Origin: Stictocephala bisonia
Taxonomy: Eukaryota > Arthropoda > Insecta > Hemiptera > Membracidae
Direction: 5' to 3'
NCBI GenBank assembly: GCA_035578905.1
Contig: JAQJVL010002650.1
Coordinates: forward strand, 23,917-87,916
DNA length: 64,000 bases
The notes beneath the pieces were generated by a model that was given only the letters and a program-made list of their open reading frames with translations, was not told the origin of the DNA and did no database searches. How positions within the stretch are numbered: the stretch's first letter is position 1; each line of letters begins with the position of its first letter. Below, one piece after another: positions 48,900 through 58,943 of this stretch. Made by a program: the position numbers and the translations under genes.

Positions 48900-49179
48900 C
48901 ACGATGAATGTGGCCTATGTTAATTAACGTAGAGCAGCAGTGGTACGCCTGGCGGCCTACGTTGATTTACATAGTGCTCCTGCTTCAAATGCATTGATTT
49001 AGCGTGAGTAAAGCTATTGCCAGGAAACATTGTGGCACTCTCTGCTTGTTGTGCTAGTTTTTGTGTTCGAGAGTAGTTTGTTTTCTCTCCTCACCATTTT
49101 TGTAGGAGGGTTGACTATATTATGTGATAATGTTTTGTGGCTAGCCATTCAGCATTGTAGTCTTTCAGCATTCAATGTG
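48900..49179. mobile_element. 280-bp piggyBac-type MITE abutting the previous element
   Basis: Bounded by TTAA at 48896-48899 (shared with the neighbouring element) and at 49180-49183. Ends CACGATGAATG and CACATTGAATG as imperfect inverted repeats. Internal repeats CCTATGTTAATTAACGTAG and CCTACGTTGATTTACATAG are near reverse complements. No coding sequence. Confidence 0.6.
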
Positions 49180-49183
49180 TTAA

Positions 49184-49682
49184 CTTATTTATGTATACAG
49201 AATATCTGTAAAAAATGTAAAGTCAGCAATCTATTCAGTATTTTCAAATATTTTGAAACTGTCAAGAACCATTTTTCTGACACAATGAGATTATTTCTTT
49301 GACCAGTTCCCAAACACGTTCAAAGACACAACCTGCACTTAGCCACGAAGGTCTAGGTAGTTTTATAAACGCAAATGTAAAGTTTTACGTATCACTTAAA
49401 GAACCCAGTGCATACATAATGTGTTTGGTTATGATGTCAAAACTGAATGTGAATGAGTGTTCTTCTGACCCATTCAAGACATATCATGGGCCACATCAAG
49501 TCATTCGACAGGCAGTATGTGACCTGCAGGACATACTTTGCCCATAACTTGTATAAACAATAACTCTTGTTAAGTTTTTATAACAAAAACAATAAATTTA
49601 CTGTGAAATTGTTTTAACAACAAACTATCCTAATGCATTACCCTATTACAACCACTTGAGGTATTTATATACTGTAAAGTAA
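49184..49682 (-). other. spen intron sequence, nothing recognised
   Basis: An open frame at 49299-49547 (plus, 82 codons) has no recognisable motif; possibly an old element remnant. Confidence 0.4.
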
Positions 49683-51689
49683 CATTACAAACTAAGTAAA
49701 TCCCGTCTGAAAAGGAATTCAATATTTAAAGCAACCAATGAAGAGTCGGAAAGATTAAGAAAGTCCTTCCTCAGAGCTCTGGAAATGGAAAGGACAACTG
49801 GCTACGATGACCATAAAAAAGAAACTGCTGACAGAAAAAAAGAATATGACCTCTACTTAAAAAAACTAAGAAAACAGTCAACTTCAGACTTTATTGACAA
49901 CTCAAACAACAAACAAAGGGCTATCTGGCAGGCTATTAACTACGAAAGATGCAAAAATAGTAGAAAGGACAAATCACTAAAACTTGTAATCAATGAAGAA
50001 GAAATCAAGAATCCTAATGAAATAGCTGAATACTTCAACCAGTATTTTACAAAAATAGCTGACATCACTCTCTGCAATGCTGGCCAAACCATAAATAATC
50101 AATTATCAACACGCAAAGACTATGGCAAAATACCAGATTTCATCCTTCATCCCACCACACCAGAAGAAGTTTCCCGTACACTGGCATCTCTGAAATCAAA
50201 ACCATCAGCAGGTATCGATGAACTCACCTCCACACTACTGAAACACTGCAAGGATGAAATTGTGAGTCCTTTATGTCACATAATCAACCTTTCATTTTCA
50301 CAAGGCATTTTTCCGACAAAACTTAAACTTGCAAAAGTATTCCCGGTTCACAAAAAAGGCAGCGTAACCTCAGTGGAAAACTATAGACCAATATCAATTC
50401 TCCCGACAATATCTAAAGTAGTGGAAAAGATCTTACTAAACCAACTGATAACACATCTGACGACTTACAACATCTTGACGACCCAGCAACATGGCTTCCT
50501 CCGTGGTAAATCCACAACTACAGCTATAGTTCAACTGTCAGAATTCATCATTGACCAACTTGAAGAAAATACTACTGTGACTGCCATGCTGCTGGACTTC
50601 AGTAAGGCTTTTGATTGCCTAAACCATTCTCTACTTCTCCAAAAAGTAGGGAACATGGGCATTAGAGGAGCACCACAAAACTGGCTTGCTAGCTACCTGA
50701 AAGACCGTCAGCAATTAGTTGAATTGAACTACACAATCAATAATACATCCCATAAAGCAAGATCTACCTTACTCTCTATCACTAGAGGTGTCCCTCAGGG
50801 ATCAATTTTGGGACCAGTGCTTTTTATTCTGCTAACGAATGACCTTCCAAGCTATCTTCTTGACTGGGCCCAAGCAATGCTATATGCAGATGACACAGCC
50901 CTTCTTATTGCACAAAAAGACTCAATATCCCTTGAACTTAACTCTTTTATAGCCTTGAATATGACCAAACAATACTGCCAATATAATAATCTTGTTCTTA
51001 ATGAGAGCAAAACACAGCAACTTATATGGAAAGGCCGAAGAGCCTGTGACTACTATGGCTTACCAGAAATAGCTCAAGATAACGAAGCAAAGTATCTCGG
51101 CATTATAGTAGATGACAAGTTATCTTGGAATCCACACATTGACGATCTCTGTAGTAAGCTTAACTCCAGTATTTATTGTCTTAAAAGAGTAAAAAGTTCT
51201 TGTAACCAAGATACTACCAGAACAGCTTACTTCTCTCTAGTTGAGTCCCGCTTGAGGTACGGATTATTAGCATGGGGCAACTCTTCAGCAAGAAACACTG
51301 AACGTGTTCTAGTTCTGCAAAAAAAGGCTATTAGAATATTAGCAGAACTGACTCCTCAAGAGTCATGCCGTCAGGCCTTTGAAGAACTTGGAATCCTGAC
51401 AGTGGTCTCACTCTATATCTGCGAGGCCATCTGCTACACAATAGCTCAGAAACCTGCCCACCTAGGTGACAATCACAACTACTATACTAGAAACGCACAT
51501 GACTATGCTCTGCCAACACACCACCTTACCCTGTCTGAAAAGAAACCTACCTACATGGGGAGAAAACTTTTCAACCAACTCCCAGGAGACCTAAAGAGAT
51601 GTAGAGAAGACAAGAATTTCAAAACATCGCTCAAGACCTGGTTGCTACAGAAATCTTTTTACACCCTAGAAGAATTTTTCAATACCTGA
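49683..51689 (+). CDS. LINE ORF2 C-terminal part: reverse transcriptase, uninterrupted
   Basis: An open frame of ~668 codons with no start of its own (first in-frame ATG at 49785). RT motifs in order: NEIAEYFNQYFTKIAD upstream, KPSAGIDELTSTLL, KVFPVHKKG, NYRPISILPTISKVVEK, QHGFLRGKSTTTAI, LLDFSKAFDCLNHSLLL (catalytic D), GVPQGSILGPVLFIL, AMLYADDTALL (catalytic YADD), LVLNESKTQQLIW, KYLGIIVDDKLSWNPHID. A C-terminal region with YYTRNAHDY and GRKLFNQLP follows before the stop. The endonuclease domain is missing, so it cannot mobilise alone. The intact frame marks a young copy of a family distinct from the 24-28 kb LINE. Confidence 0.9.
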   Translation, partial: HYKLSKSRLKRNSIFKATNEESERLRKSFLRALEMERTTGYDDHKKETADRKKEYDLYLKKLRKQSTSDFIDNSNNKQRAIWQAINYERCKNSRKDKSLKLVINEEEIKNPNEIAEYFNQYFTKIADITLCNAGQTINNQLSTRKDYGKIPDFILHPTTPEEVSRTLASLKSKPSAGIDELTSTLLKHCKDEIVSPLCHIINLSFSQGIFPTKLKLAKVFPVHKKGSVTSVENYRPISILPTISKVVEKILLNQLITHLTTYNILTTQQHGFLRGKSTTTAIVQLSEFIIDQLEENTTVTAMLLDFSKAFDCLNHSLLLQKVGNMGIRGAPQNWLASYLKDRQQLVELNYTINNTSHKARSTLLSITRGVPQGSILGPVLFILLTNDLPSYLLDWAQAMLYADDTALLIAQKDSISLELNSFIALNMTKQYCQYNNLVLNESKTQQLIWKGRRACDYYGLPEIAQDNEAKYLGIIVDDKLSWNPHIDDLCSKLNSSIYCLKRVKSSCNQDTTRTAYFSLVESRLRYGLLAWGNSSARNTERVLVLQKKAIRILAELTPQESCRQAFEELGILTVVSLYICEAICYTIAQKPAHLGDNHNYYTRNAHDYALPTHHLTLSEKKPTYMGRKLFNQLPGDLKRCREDKNFKTSLKTWLLQKSFYTLEEFFNT

Positions 51690-51785
51690 CTATTTATGTT
51701 AACATTTCTGTACCATTTTATGACGCCATTACTGTACTCAATGTTCATGTAAATAAAGAATTTTGATTTGATTTGATTTGATAAG
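49683..51785 (+). mobile_element. 5'-truncated CR1-like LINE with (TTTGA)n tail
   Basis: Begins within ORF2 just upstream of RT, as expected for 5' truncation. It runs through a short 3' UTR with AATAAAG and ends in a TTTGATTTGATTTGAT tail (~51765-51781). The reading frame is open throughout, suggesting a recent insertion. Inserted antisense to spen in the intron between the exons at 52757-52557 and 45827-45669. Target duplication not resolved. Confidence 0.88.
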
Positions 51786-52556
51786 TCAGGAAACTACTGA
51801 ATAAGGGTGCAGTCCCCACTCAGCATAAAGTCAAATACAGTGCACTGGTTGGTAAAACATTACCAGGTACATCATTACAGAACAATAAGACATTATATTA
51901 TTTTCAGACAGTCCTTATTACAGTACTGTTTTTGGGACGAGTAGGTCGGTTAAAACAGAATGTCTGATAATGAGGCCCTACAGTAGATGTAATCAAGGTA
52001 AGTGGAATAACATAAGGTAGGTATCATGATGACGTTATTGAAGAGATCGTTCCACCAGCTGTTGAAATAAGCGTTATTTTACGCAGCAGAAAAAACAAAA
52101 GTTTTGCTTATAAGAAACTGTTGGTGGTAAACTAATATTTGTAATATCTGGAACTGGAACTGCAGAAATTGTTTTACCTGTAGCATCTTTATGTGAGAAC
52201 ACGTACTAGGCCTATGTAAACCAAACAATTTATCGTTACTTAATTTTCTTCAAATATAAATTCTTCTTAAATTAATCAAACGTATTAATTACTGACAATA
52301 ATTTTTTTTTAAATAAATAAGAAAACACTAATGTGAGAAATCAGCTGTAAAAACATTGTTATGAAAATATTAGGTTATCGTAACTTGTTTCTGGAGTACT
52401 CTGCAAGTCATTATAACACTGTTTCTCAAACACAGTGACAGCTCTGGCTAAAAGTCAGCTGTTCTCTCCAATTACATCATCATGATCCCTACCTTATAAT
52501 TCTACTTACCTTAGGTGTAATGTTATAGTAAAAAAAGAGGAAAAACACAAACATAC
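51786..52556 (-). other. spen intron sequence, nothing recognised
   Basis: AT-rich intron DNA between the LINE tail and the first SPOC exon. Confidence 0.5.
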
Positions 52557-52757
52557 CTGCATTTTACGCGCAACACCTTCCAACTGTGTTTGTTCTAGAC
52601 GCATCCTTTGTGCAATTCGCAGAGGGGGAGTGGATCCATCTAAGTTGCATGGCAGTGAATCCCTTGCGACATTAGGGTTGCCAAACACAAAATGCATCTG
52701 AACAGCAGCTTGATCTGTCTTGAGAGCCAACAGTCCTTGCCACATTACTGGATACCG
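52557..52757 (-). CDS. spen: spen coding exon (start of SPOC domain)
   Basis: Acceptor TTATTATTGCAG, donor GTATGT. 67 codons, phase 0 at both ends: RYPVMWQGLLALKTDQAAVQ, MHFVFGNPNVARDSLPCNLD, GSTPPLRIAQRMRLEQTQLE, GVARKMQ. This is the N-terminal half of SPOC, which begins the β-barrel that binds corepressor and phospho-serine peptides in Spen/SHARP proteins. It follows …LLMLLQ of the upstream exon without gap. The 6.7-kb intron after it carries the LINE, two piggyBac elements, SINE and mariner. Confidence 0.95.
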
Positions 52758-53690
52758 CTGCAATAATAAATCATCTTATGTACGTTACATTATGTAGATG
52801 GTTAAGTAATGTTGTTACTATTTCTACTGTAAAAAAAATGTATTAAATGAAATAAATAATTTTTGAGTATTAATAGGAAGAAAGTGTTTCTTGTCATAGA
52901 GTTTTTCATTTGGTATTTCAACTGAAAGACTTCCTCTCCAACAGAAAATAGTTTATAATCTACTTATCCCCTACAAATCTGTACCCTTACAAATATAAAT
53001 ATATAAATCTTCAAAATGATTAAAATTGTTTTACGAATTACTCTGGATGGCCGTTTGGAAAAAATATTGTTTTGATTTAATTATGACATTTAGGACTTCC
53101 AAGAATGATTTAAGATGGAACTTGCAATTAATTATCTCTCAATAGCAGATTGTTTTAAAAGCTTAAAAAATATTATAAACAATATGAAATAAGTTCATTT
53201 GTCAAAAATGTATTCAGCAAGATTAAGTTATATTTTATAAAGGGATCGCTTCATAAATCCAGTTAGAAACTCTGGCATCTTGTTGTGAGCCTCTCTTCTT
53301 TGTTTTTCAAACTCAGATTTTGTTCAATTAATCTTTTTAATTTGATGTCTAAATGAAATAAGTTTCCTAAGATATTCAACCATTTTCATTACTGAGACAA
53401 CAGCACACAGGCATATATATTTTTTAATTAAAAAACTTAGATATATTTGGCAAATTCAAGAGAATAACAATTAAGTGCCGGATGGCGTTGGATAGGTCAG
53501 CTTTCGACGAACAATATGATGCACTTATGCCATAGTTTAATTCAGATGCCATGACGGATTATCAAGACATGGGTGAATATGGATTTCGAATTAATTTTAT
53601 GAGTGTAGGAGCGAATGTAGTCCTTGTTAAAAAAATAAGGCCGACAATAGTCTGAATACCTAACAAAATGAAAATTAATTAGGTACACCC
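52758..53690 (-). other. spen intron sequence, nothing recognised
   Basis: AT-rich intron DNA up to the minisatellite. Confidence 0.5.
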
Positions 53691-54420
53691 CACCCATACA
53701 CGTACAGTGGTATTGACCCAACCGCCCACCCATACACGTACAGTGGTATTGACCCACCCGCCCAACCATACACGTACAGTGGTTTTGACCCATCCGTCCA
53801 ACCATACACGTACAGTGGTATTGACCCAACCGCCCACCCATACACGTACAGTGGTATTGACCCACCCGCCCAACCATACACGTACAGTGGTATTGACCCA
53901 CCCGCCCACCCATACACGTACAGTGGTATTGACCCACCCGCCCAACCATACACGTACAGTGGTATTGACCCACCCCCCCACTCATACACGTACAGTGGTA
54001 TTGACCCACCCGCCCAACCATACACGTACAGTGGTATTGACCCACCCGCCCAACCATACACGTACAGTGGTATTGACCCAACCGCCCACCCATACACGTA
54101 CAGTGGTATTGACCCACCCGCCCAACCATACACGTACAGTGGTATTGACCCACCCCCCCTCTCATACACGTACAGTGGTATTGACCCACCATCCACACAA
54201 AACAGTGGTTTTTGATAACACCCAAAAATACCACTATACGTGTATGGGTGGACGGGTGGGTCAATACCACTATACGTTTATGGGTGGGCAGGTGGGTCAA
54301 TACCACTATACGTGTATAGGTGGGTGGGTGGGTTAATACCACTGTACGTGTATGTGTGGGCGGGTGGGTCAATACCACTGTAGGTGTATAAGTGGGTGGG
54401 TGTACGTGTATGGGTTGTGT
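53691..54420. repeat. Large inverted 36-bp minisatellite (foldback-like)
   Basis: 53691-54190 holds ~13-14 copies of a 36-bp unit (GACCCACCCGCCCAACC + ATACACGTACAGTGGTATT). After a ~35-bp non-repeat centre (AAAACAGTGGTTTTTGATAA), 54228-54420 holds ~5 copies of the reverse complement (CACTATACGTGTATGGGTGG…GGGTGGGTCAATAC). Arms can pair into a long hairpin. Subtypes CGCCCAACC and CGCCCACCC alternate, implying unequal exchange. Long frames in all registers (THTRTVVLTHPP and similar) are artefacts of a stop-free unit divisible by 3. Lies in a spen intron. Confidence 0.93.
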
Positions 54421-54654
54421 GTAAGATTTGGTTGCTTTTTGGAATTTGTTTTGTTAATATGTTATTATTTCTCCATTTTCAGGATTTGTTATCGGCATTT
54501 TATTTTTTTGATTTGTGGATATTTTTTAAGGAGAATATGTAATTAGATAAGTAATGAATAAAGGTCATCAATGTGTGAACAAACTCCTTCTAATCACGTT
54601 TGAAAATGGTAAAAATGAGGTGAAAATTTAGTAAATATTAACACTACAATGAAC

Positions 54655-54750
54655 GTGTACCCTGTACGTATATGGGTGTGAGGGTGAGTCTATACCACTG
54701 TACGTGTATTGGTGGGAGGGTGGGTCTATACCATTGTACGTGTATTAATT
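54655..54750. repeat. Outlying copies of the 36-bp minisatellite
   Basis: Two to three diverged units (CCTGTACGTATATGGGTGTG, CCACTGTACGTGTATTGGTG, CATTGTACGTGTATTA) in the orientation of the right arm, separated from the main array by ~230 bp of AT-rich DNA. Confidence 0.75.
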
Positions 54751-54951
54751 GTGTGTGGGTAATCAAAAGCCGCATCAGCAAACTGGCAATATACATATAA
54801 ACTTTATAGGTCGTTTGGGTGTAGCCTGTAAACTTTATAGATTACCTTTGAGTCACTGCTGATGGATTACCTTTTTGTGCCCTCTAAAAGTAGACTTACA
54901 GATTTCTCTAGACTTGACACTATTTTACCTAAGAGATCAAACTGATATTAC

Positions 54952-55008
54952 GCAGCTATCCAATGGCTTAATAGCACGACGACAAATTAACAGCCAATGG
55001 ATAGCTGC
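54952..55008. repeat. Inverted repeat with ~20-bp arms
   Basis: Arm GCAGCTATCCAATGGCTTA (54952-54970) faces TAACAGCCAATGGATAGCTG (54988-55007, then C) across a 17-bp loop, with two to three mismatches. In a spen intron; may be a small MITE remnant. Confidence 0.7.
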
Positions 55009-55334
55009 TAATCCCTTTCCAAATATTATATGACTCTGATTGTGATACTGAACTGAAAACCTTTAGCTTATGAAGCTGGCCTTTTACCAAATATGATAGT
55101 CACCAATTTTTACTAATTAGCAAGTTGCAATATCATGTACATTACAACATTGTTATCATTTGACTAATGATGACTCACAGACCGACAAGAGTACGATTAT
55201 TAAAAATGTATAAACATATAACTTTTTTAATGATAATTATTAATTTTGTTTGTTATTTTATTAACATTTTCATACAAATTAAAAAAAAATTTAAAGCGCC
55301 AAGAAAAAATTTGTTGTAAATACAATTTGGTTAC

Positions 55335-55603
55335 CTGCAAGAGCATGAGTAAGGAGTCCGCTTGAGGGGGCACTTGGCTGGCATGAGGTGGAGTGGACAC
55401 CTGGAGGCGTGGCTGGGCAGGACGGTGGGCAGGGGGCGGTTCATAGTAGAGATGGCGGGGGCCGTGGACGTACACTGTTGCTACCTGAGGTGAGTCTGTG
55501 GCACGGTCATGAGGAGAGCCACGCCGCAGTTCTAGAGGGGGGCTTCCTCCAGCCACACCTACCCCCTCCTCCAACTCACTCTTCACACCCTTCACTACGC
55601 CAC
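55335..55603 (-). CDS. spen: spen coding exon (linker before SPOC)
   Basis: Acceptor ATATGACCAG, donor GTAACC. 269 bp: two bases complete the glycine codon begun in the previous exon, then 89 codons ending …ADSLLMLLQ. The text includes VKGVKSELEEGVGVAGG, SPHDRATDSPQVATVYVHGP and a Pro/His-rich PPPAHRPAQPRLQVSTPPHA. Low-complexity linker followed by the conserved QADSLLMLLQ that precedes RYPVMWQG in Spen proteins. The divergent middle is normal for the disordered region. An antisense plus-strand frame (55388-55645) is a shadow. Confidence 0.9.
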
Positions 55604-57898
55604 CTGGTCATATCACATCCATCAATATTGCTGTGTATTAAGTGAGACTTCTGTATTATATAAAACACCACCATTCAGTATTCAAACATAATGAAAAATC
55701 ATTTTCTTAAGTTATTTTGGCATAAGTTATCCAACTCATTGATGTAGACGTTTTTTAAAATTACATATAATAACAGCGTAAGAGGCAATATTCAAGGATA
55801 CAGACATGGCTTCATTGCCGTCACGCAATTGACTAAATGTTTAGAGTAATCAAGAAAATCACCTGGAACATGATATCACTTAACTTAACCCTCTATCACA
55901 GCATAGTAAAGACAAATTAAAGTGTTAATAGTAGTTTTATTTTTATGAAATACAAACAGATCAGCGTTAGAGTACTAAATCTCAAGAAAATCAGACTTGA
56001 AAAATGAGATAAACTACAAATCTTAATAAATATTTTAACCCTAGGTAGTGAGACCGGGCTAGGTAGTGCTCATTTGTAATGAAATTGCAATTGTGAGAGT
56101 AGGCACGTCGTCACATGCTCTTATGTTAAAATCAATAAAACATATGTTTATCATCAAGTAAGCGCGACAAACTTTGTACCAATCGACGCAGAATGTTCTG
56201 TTCTATACATTTCATATTTTTAATAATTTTTTTATGCGTAAGAAACAAAATTAAAACATGTAACAAGAAACTCCCGCTCAATTCCCGGCCGGCGGATGTT
56301 TCTTGGACCGGTGGAGTTATGGAGAAAATGGTCGATGTTTGTCGTATAACTGTACAATAACCAGTAGTCAGAACCAAGCGTAACACTATCAGTCTGCAGA
56401 GAATTAAATAATCTAGCTAAAAAAACAAATTGCAATGTTGTAAGTGCTTTGGGTGTTTTACCAAAAATGATTTTGTATACTTTTGTGTGCGTGTTTTTGC
56501 AAAACGGCGTGTCACAAATGCTGTTGAAAGAAGTGTTAATAAATAAGTTATTTATTGTGACAGAAACAAATAAAAAATTAGGTAGAAAGCCAGAGAGTTG
56601 ATGCGTAGATTGGTACTATCTCGAGGAAATTTCAAGCTGTAGGTTGGCAATGCAACACAATTGTGTAAAGCATCTAACTCACGTTGTTTACTTCGTTCGC
56701 GTCTGTGTTTTTAGTAAATAATTTGTTATGTAATTGTCATAATCAGTGAATTAACATTAATCATTCACCTAATTCATTCATATGAATGAGTTGTAACATC
56801 CACTAATATATTATTCCCTGCACATTTTAGGCTAGACCAAGCCTAACCCTATTTCACATAACTTGAAACTTATTTTATTTTTTCAAATACTTTATGTATA
56901 AATATGGTGAAAATAAGTTCTTGGAGATTGGAACCTGGGATGCAGAACTAAGAGTGAGTGAAATATTTCATTTTATATTATAGTTTTAAGATTTGATGTT
57001 TTTTATTTCAGATGTGATTTGACATATTGTTGTATAGGTACTACCCTAAACATTTATTTTCTATCCGAATTGAGCAAACAAGGTATTCTCAGATAGTGTA
57101 TTAAATAAGCATATTCATAATAATCTAAGATGCTTGTAAAAAAAGTATGTATTATTTCTATTCATTCAAAATTAGGTTATATTTTATTTATGTGACCACA
57201 ATAGGATATAGTACGTTATTTTATTATGTAAAAACTTTATTTTTGGGTGAAATCTAACAATTCTTTTATATTTCTTTTAAATTTTTATTCAGAAATATGT
57301 TTTGTATCAAGTTCTAGTTCCTGAAAAAAATCCTAAAAATTATTTTATATTTCAGTTTTGCATATTTCTTTTGTAAAATTGCGCAGCTCATTGCAGTAAA
57401 CGTTAGATTATGTCAGTAGTCAGTACAGCTGCGCCAATGTTGTGTATCATTATAATGTTTGTTTGTGTTTTGTTTACCTAGTTTATGAACAATTATTATT
57501 TTTTTATCTACTTAGAAGTTTATTACAATGAGTGATGACACACTTATTCCAGCAGAAGACAAAATACTTTTGCTAATGTTATTACAAAACGTAAATCATC
57601 CTTATACATGAGTTGCTAGCGCTAGTAGGTTTGGCCAAAACAATGTTCATGTAGATGACGAATTCATTGGTGATATAACTTCATCTGGCGAACACTCATA
57701 TTTATCCATCAGTGAGCTATATATTTATATTTTGTACCTATTAGAACATTAAAGAAGCAAACTAATAATCCCACTTTTATTTCAGAAAAACTGCTTTACA
57801 GATTTTAATAATTAGTCTGTATGTTGCTAGGTAACCAAAATGCAGCACTTTAGTTATATTTTTATAAAATTAAAGTATGGATAATGAAATTGCATTTG
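55604..57898 (-). other. spen intron sequence with possible old element ends
   Basis: Mostly AT-rich. TTAACCCTCTATCACAGCAT (~55886) and TTAACCCTAGGTAGTGAGAC (~56037) resemble piggyBac left ends but have no partners. A plus-strand stretch at 57527-57605 (MSDDTLIPAEDKILLLML…) is open for ~27 codons and unassigned. No other gene seen. Confidence 0.4.
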
Positions 57899-57902
57899 TT
57901 AA

Positions 57903-58939
57903 CCCTCCAACTGATGACCAACGGCATAGCCGTCATTAAACTGTTTGTAAACTGATAAAGACGGCACAGCCGTCGGTCATTTTTCCACTTGTTATTTTAC
58001 GCAAACGGCTTAAAATAGATAAAAGTAACTTAAACCAGTGTGATCCCCTGTTCATAAAGAACAGATTCATATCATATAGTCTATATTTGCAAAATATTCT
58101 AACAGCTGATTTCGATTTTCAAAGGCCATGCACCTGTCTTGGCTGTCGGCGCGCGCAACTCTCTCGGCTGTCGGCGCGCGCATCCGAGCGTGACAGCTGT
58201 TGCACACAAAGGCTTGTTACTGATTCTCCTATTTCTAGGGAAGATTTTGTAGATAGTATAACTGTAGCATTAGCAAGTCAAGAAGATGTACCACATGTAC
58301 CAAATGAAAAGGGAGATGGTGGCCATTTACTTGAACATTTACCTGGGAAAAACGAACGGATTTGTGTTGTTTGTGCCAAAGACCCCAATTATTGTAAAAA
58401 GAAAAAAAAGTGTATTCTGGTGTCCTAGCTGCAACTGTGGTATATATCCCACATGTTATCACAAGTTGGAGCACTATCCTAGGGCTACACATTCTGGGAG
58501 AAGGAAAAGGGCAGAATCCAGTGATTCGGACTAAAAAAAAGTTGTACATAGTTTTAGTTTTTATGAAAAAACAAGGAATTTGTTGTAAATAAGTGTATAT
58601 ATGTAATAACATTTTTTTATTCATCGTAAAATGGTGCATATTTAGTGTATTTGAAGTTTCTTTTTTGCTCAAGTGGTAAAAAAGTTAAAAACATAGAAAC
58701 TTGAAAAAAAAGTTATTTTACAAACTTTCTTTTTCAACTTGATGTGAAAAATTTCTGAACAGAGGTAAGTTAAATTTTTATATATTTATGTATATCTACG
58801 GTTTATAACAAAGAAAATGATATGTATAACATAATATTTAGCTTGTAGGATGTATTTTTAAATAATTTTTGAAAATAATGATGCGCATGGCTATAAAATG
58901 GCTTATCATTCTGGAAGTTTACTACTATCAGTTGGAGGG
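57903..58939 (+). mobile_element. piggyBac-type element, 1037 bp, internally deleted
   Basis: Flanked by TTAA at 57899-57902 and 58940-58943. Perfect 13-bp terminal inverted repeats CCCTCCAACTGAT. Subterminal palindromic repeats ACGGCATAGCCGTCA and GACGGCACAGCCGTCGGTC follow the left end. The interior carries only the C-terminal part of the transposase (58087-58534). The catalytic core is deleted. It is the complementary remnant to the element at 48.2 kb, but has different termini, so they are different families. Confidence 0.9.
58087..58534 (+). pseudogene. piggyBac transposase C-terminus with cysteine-rich domain
   Basis: Reads SREDFVDSITVALASQED, NERICVVCAKDPNYCKKKK, then after a one-base slip in an A-rich run near 58405, SVFWCPSCNCGIYPTCYH, KLEHYPRA, with a basic/acidic tail ending SSDSD. 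The CxxC…CxxC…CYH pattern is the cross-braced cysteine-rich domain piggyBac uses to bind its ends. The frameshift and the missing DDD core make it inactive. Confidence 0.8.
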
Positions 58940-58943
58940 TTAA

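Noticed and set aside
53542..54378. Frames of 100-278 codons on both strands
   Set aside because: The 36-bp unit has no stop in several frames and a length divisible by 3, so open frames are automatic.
55388..55645. Plus-strand frame of 85 codons
   Set aside because: Antisense shadow of the GC-rich spen linker exon.
55886..56090. A piggyBac element between TTAACCCTCT and TTAACCCTAG
   Set aside because: Both motifs face the same way, so they cannot be the two ends of one element.
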